A stretch of DNA of 36,926 nt, from assembly GCF_000090795.2 (NCBI RefSeq), contig NW_003546277.1, forward strand, positions 126,789 to 163,714. Direction: 5' to 3'. Shown here in pieces: positions 33,750 to 36,926 of the stretch (positions are counted from its first letter, which is position 1; every line of letters starts with the position of its first letter). The position numbers were made by a program, and so were the translations under genes. The notes under the pieces are model-generated. The model ran no database searches. It worked only from the letters and a program-made list of their open reading frames with translations, and was not told the DNA's origin. The stretch is from Amphimedon queenslandica (Eukaryota > Porifera > Demospongiae > Haplosclerida > Niphatidae).

Positions 33750-36495
33750 TTATTGAATGTATAACTCAATCAGATCAAGAGGAGTATCCTCATTATTACG
33801 GTCTTCATTGCCACACAGTCGTAGCTCAATATCAGAGCTGGTTTTTGGAACGTCCTTACAGAACCACTCTCCTTTATCACAGCAGGTGCTCACTTTACCA
33901 CACCCCTTTCCATCCCATAGAGGATCCTCAGTGTAGAGAACACCATAACTGAATTGGTGACGTGATCCAGTTTCACAGAAATAATCGTTACCAACGAATG
34001 ATGGAGTCTTGAAATCATTAAGTGTTACATTGACATTGCTACACTGACAAACAATTGCTTTATTTCTGTCTGTTTCATCAAGAGCAGCTGCAAATGTCCA
34101 TATATGAGAACGACTCTCATTAACTTGATTAGTCAGTACTACTCCATCAACGTAATCATCTTCAACTTTTGGTGAAGAATAAAGTGTTGTATCATAGAAA
34201 GCATTAGGTGATGCCCACTGGTATCCTCTTATACGCCCACACACTCTTGAGTACTCAACTCCTGAGGAACTGAAACTAGTTGTTGAGCAACCAGAATGGA
34301 ATTGATGACGTTGACATGTCCTAAGGTTTCCATCAGTTCTTAATAAGAGACCCTCAGGACAGTCAGTATTGGGATCAGACATGTTGACATTTGCTATCCT
34401 CATGAATCCCCTGTTACCTTTTATCTCCTTCTCCAACTCACAGTAAACTGCAGCACTTCCATTCATCTTTGAATCTTTAGATTGAAGGTAATACCTACCT
34501 GATGATGCACCAGGCAAGCTGGTAATGATCTCGGCACATGACTTAGTTACAGCTTGTGGTTTCGTACCATTTGTGGTTGTATTACCATCTATTGGAGCCT
34601 TGACCTCACAAGTTGAATTGGAAGATGTTGAAGATCTCTCTATAATGGTCTCTACTCCTTTATTCACAATGTCACTCAGACCACTCATCATTCGCACTTC
34701 AAAGGTTTCAAAGTTTCTGAGAGTGGAGCAACACACTGCAAAACAAGACAAGTCAATGTAATCTAATTTATGTGTTACTATAGCTACTAGTCTACTATGA
34801 CAAATCAGATTATGTACACCCTTTGCATCCCCACCCTTACTATCATACAATATAGTATACTAGGTATGTGTCTGTCTATGCAGACGTACACTGCTGATAT
34901 ATATAATTATGTAAATGCACCAACTAACCTTCTTCAGGAGTTGGTGTAGGAGTGACAGTCACAGTTACTGGAACTGACGTTTTAACAATAGCAGTGACTG
35001 CTACTGTTGCTGTACTAGTAATACTAACATGTGATGTAGAGACACTGGTTACTGTTGTAGGTACAATGGATACCGTGGTCCTTGTCACTTGCTGTGTGAC
35101 TGTTGCATGTGAAATGCTGGTAATTATTTGAGTGACTTCCTGTGTAGTAGTGCTGGTGGAAGTGACCGTAACTGTTTCTGCTTTAGCTGTAGAAGGAAAT
35201 TATATATTATCATGAACCAATTCATTTTTATTGTCTGGCTTACGTTTCACATGAAGGAGGCGATTGGCAGTACCACTTCTGAGGCTGTTCTTTAGATTGT
35301 TATAAGTGAGTTTGTTTTTGAGGGAGTCTTGTATTATTTTATTTCTGACTTGTGATGGCGTTAGTGCAGGATTCTTTTGCAAATGAATAGCAACAGATCC
35401 ACTAACAATTGGAGTAGCCATTGATGTACCACTGTAAGTCACACTGCATGAATTACAAGATGAATCTGCTGCTGTCACTTGTGATCCTGGAGCAAACACA
35501 TCAACACAAGTCCCTCCATTGGTGTAATAATAAAGAGAGTCTCCTTTTGCTGAGCCCCCTACTGTAATGACACCAGTAGTGCTAGCTGGTGAATAGTTAC
35601 AAGCATCATCTCTCTCATTACCAGCAGCTGCTACTACTGGTACACCTTTATTCATTACACTTATCAATGCTGAATTGAGAGTATGAGAGTATCCTCCTCC
35701 TAGTGACATTGAGATTACCCCAGAACGATTGCTGCTCACTATTCTACTCCCTGCTTTGTTCACACCATTAACGATGACACTCCAAGGAGCAGAGCCCTCA
35801 CAGTCAAGCACACGTACACTGTACACATCAGCTCCTTTTGCTACTCCCCAGTTGGTCCCCACTGCAAGACTTGCAACGTGAGTTCCATGTCCATCACAGT
35901 CCAGACCATTCTGGTTAGTACCATCAGCTGTATCAACTGGATCAAAACCAGGATACTTTGCTCTTCCTCCAAAGTCATTGTGAGAGTATTTTATTCCAGT
36001 ATCAAGTATATACACATCAACTCCTTCACCATTCCCTTCTGGTGTGTATGTGTTGTCCAGAGTAGGCCCTGTCTGATCAAGACGATCTATTGCCCATGAC
36101 ACACTCTTTACAGCATAAGTTTCCTCTTCTACAAATTCTATACCATCCATTACCTTGAGCTATAGAAAATAGAATAAAATAACAATTTTGTAATGATTAT
36201 TGCTTACCCTGTGTGCAGCATCTTCAGTGATTCTGGCAGAAATTATGTTGATAAAAGGTCCTTCAACTTGTTCGTATATTTTAGAGTCGAGTGTTTCATT
36301 TCTCACTTGATCCACAATCTCCATGAATCTGCTGTGATTGACTCCATCAGTTACTACTATGATGTAGTTTCCAGTGGTATTGCTACCACTAGCAGCTCGA
36401 ATGACACGACGTGCTTCAGCTTTTTCCTTTATAAGAATGAGATAGATCAAAGCTGCTAAGAGCATGAACTTGACATTGCTTTGCAAAGATCTCAT
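33750..36495 (-). CDS. secreted subtilisin-like (S8) protease with fibrinogen-related C-terminus
   Basis: Four exons from start to end: 36495-36208, 36159-35244, 35186-34929, 34735-33750, giving 815 aa. Residues 1-28 form a signal peptide (FMLLAALIYLILI core). An I9-type inhibitor propeptide follows (YIIVVTDGVNHSRF, to about 100). The S8 domain resembles proteinase K, with catalytic Asp149 (YILDTG), His187 (DGHGTH), Ser342 (SGTSMATP) and oxyanion Asn277 (AAAGN), so it looks active. A Thr/Ser/Val-rich mucin-like linker (about 402-487) leads to a Cys-rich domain. That domain starts with a fibrinogen-related segment and ends with the PSFVGNDYFCETG, WDGKGCG and CCDKGEWF pattern common in sponge and cnidarian proteins. 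The stop TAA lies inside an AATAAA on the minus strand (33754-33749), a likely poly(A) signal. A paralogue follows upstream. Confidence 0.9.
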
Positions 36496-36700
36496 GCTTA
36501 ATTTGAACCTATTAATATATTGACAGGCAACTCAATTTTGCTGTGCTTTTATATCTATCCGGCTACAGCCCACATCCACTAGCTGTTATTAAAAAATTTG
36601 ATGTTTATAAAAAATAAAGGAATTTAAATAGGGAATTTGACTAGTTATGATGGGTACAACATTATACAGCAGCTTATATTATTCATTATTATTATTATTA

Positions 36701-36926
36701 TCATTGTACATAAAGTTCTATCTGCTCAATTGGAGTATCTTCATTCTCTCTTGGCTCATTACCACACAGTCGTAGCTCAATATCAGAGCTGGTCTTTGGA
36801 ACGTCCTTACAGAACCACTCTCCTTTATCACAGCAGGTGCTCACTTCACCACACCCCTTTCCATCCCATAGAGGATCCTCAGTATAGAGAACACCATAAC
36901 TGAATCCATGACGTGAACCAGTTTCA
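36701..36926 (-). CDS. 3' end of tandem paralogue of the S8/fibrinogen-related gene (partial)
   Basis: The frame enters from the window edge and ends at TGA (36703-36701). It reads TGSRHGFSYGVLYTEDP, WDGKGCGEVSTCCDKG and ends IEQIELYVQ. It matches the C-terminus of the protease at 33750-36495 with few changes, and the DNA is roughly 95% identical by eye over about 150 bp. Only the terminal domain is visible, so the presence of a protease domain is unproven. It lies about 206 bp upstream of the protease start, on the same strand. Confidence 0.85.
   Translation of the reverse strand, partial: ETGSRHGFSYGVLYTEDPLWDGKGCGEVSTCCDKGEWFCKDVPKTSSDIELRLCGNEPRENEDTPIEQIELYVQ

Overview
The window looks like nuclear DNA from a compact animal genome, most likely a demosponge. 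It is A+T-rich, introns are mostly 45-150 bp with GT-AG ends, genes are closely packed on both strands, and every conserved gene aligns along its length with an animal family. A S8 protease with a Thr-rich linker and a fibrinogen-related C-terminal domain typical of sponge and cnidarian genomes also fits. The organism is an inference. Exon structures were built by hand from splice sites, reading phase and remembered family sequences, not from transcripts.

Layout: 1-1935 is low-complexity DNA with microsatellites, followed by one terminal exon of an unrecognised + strand gene (1936-2158). 2607-5819 (+) encodes an LST2/ZFYVE28-like FYVE protein. 6026-6818 (-) encodes a secreted or membrane-anchored Tyr/Arg/His-rich orphan. 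7113-8453 (-) is an intronless ORF resembling bacterial C25-like (gingipain-fold) proteins. Directly upstream on the same strand (8560-9172) lie five exons of a DUSP11-like RNA triphosphatase that lack the catalytic P-loop and can splice in frame into the C25-like ORF. 9230-12829 (+) is PYROXD2, then 12944-14637 (+) a coiled-coil protein resembling CCDC172. 14854-16719 (-) is a DOK-type PH+PTB adaptor. 16857-20110 (+) is DDX41. 20313-26115 (-) is VPS51, with a tRNA-Pro(AGG) in one intron. 26247-33597 (+) is dynactin p150/DCTN1 with two CAP-Gly domains. 33750-36495 (-) is a secreted subtilisin-like protease, and 36701-36926 (-) is the 3' end of a near-identical tandem paralogue.

The genes are unrelated housekeeping and signalling genes rather than one pathway. 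VPS51 (endosome-to-Golgi tethering), DCTN1 (dynein transport) and LST2 (endosomal signalling) share a membrane-traffic theme, but this may be chance. Three divergent pairs (DUSP11-like/PYROXD2, DOK/DDX41, VPS51/DCTN1) have start codons only 57-137 bp apart, which suggests bidirectional promoters.

The most unusual observations are: the truncated phosphatase joined in frame to a bacterial-looking protease-like ORF; a 52-bp AT-AC intron in PYROXD2; a 177-bp tandem repeat in introns of PYROXD2 and VPS51, with fragments in DDX41 and DCTN1 introns, always in the same orientation relative to host transcription; and the duplicated CAP-Gly domain in p150.
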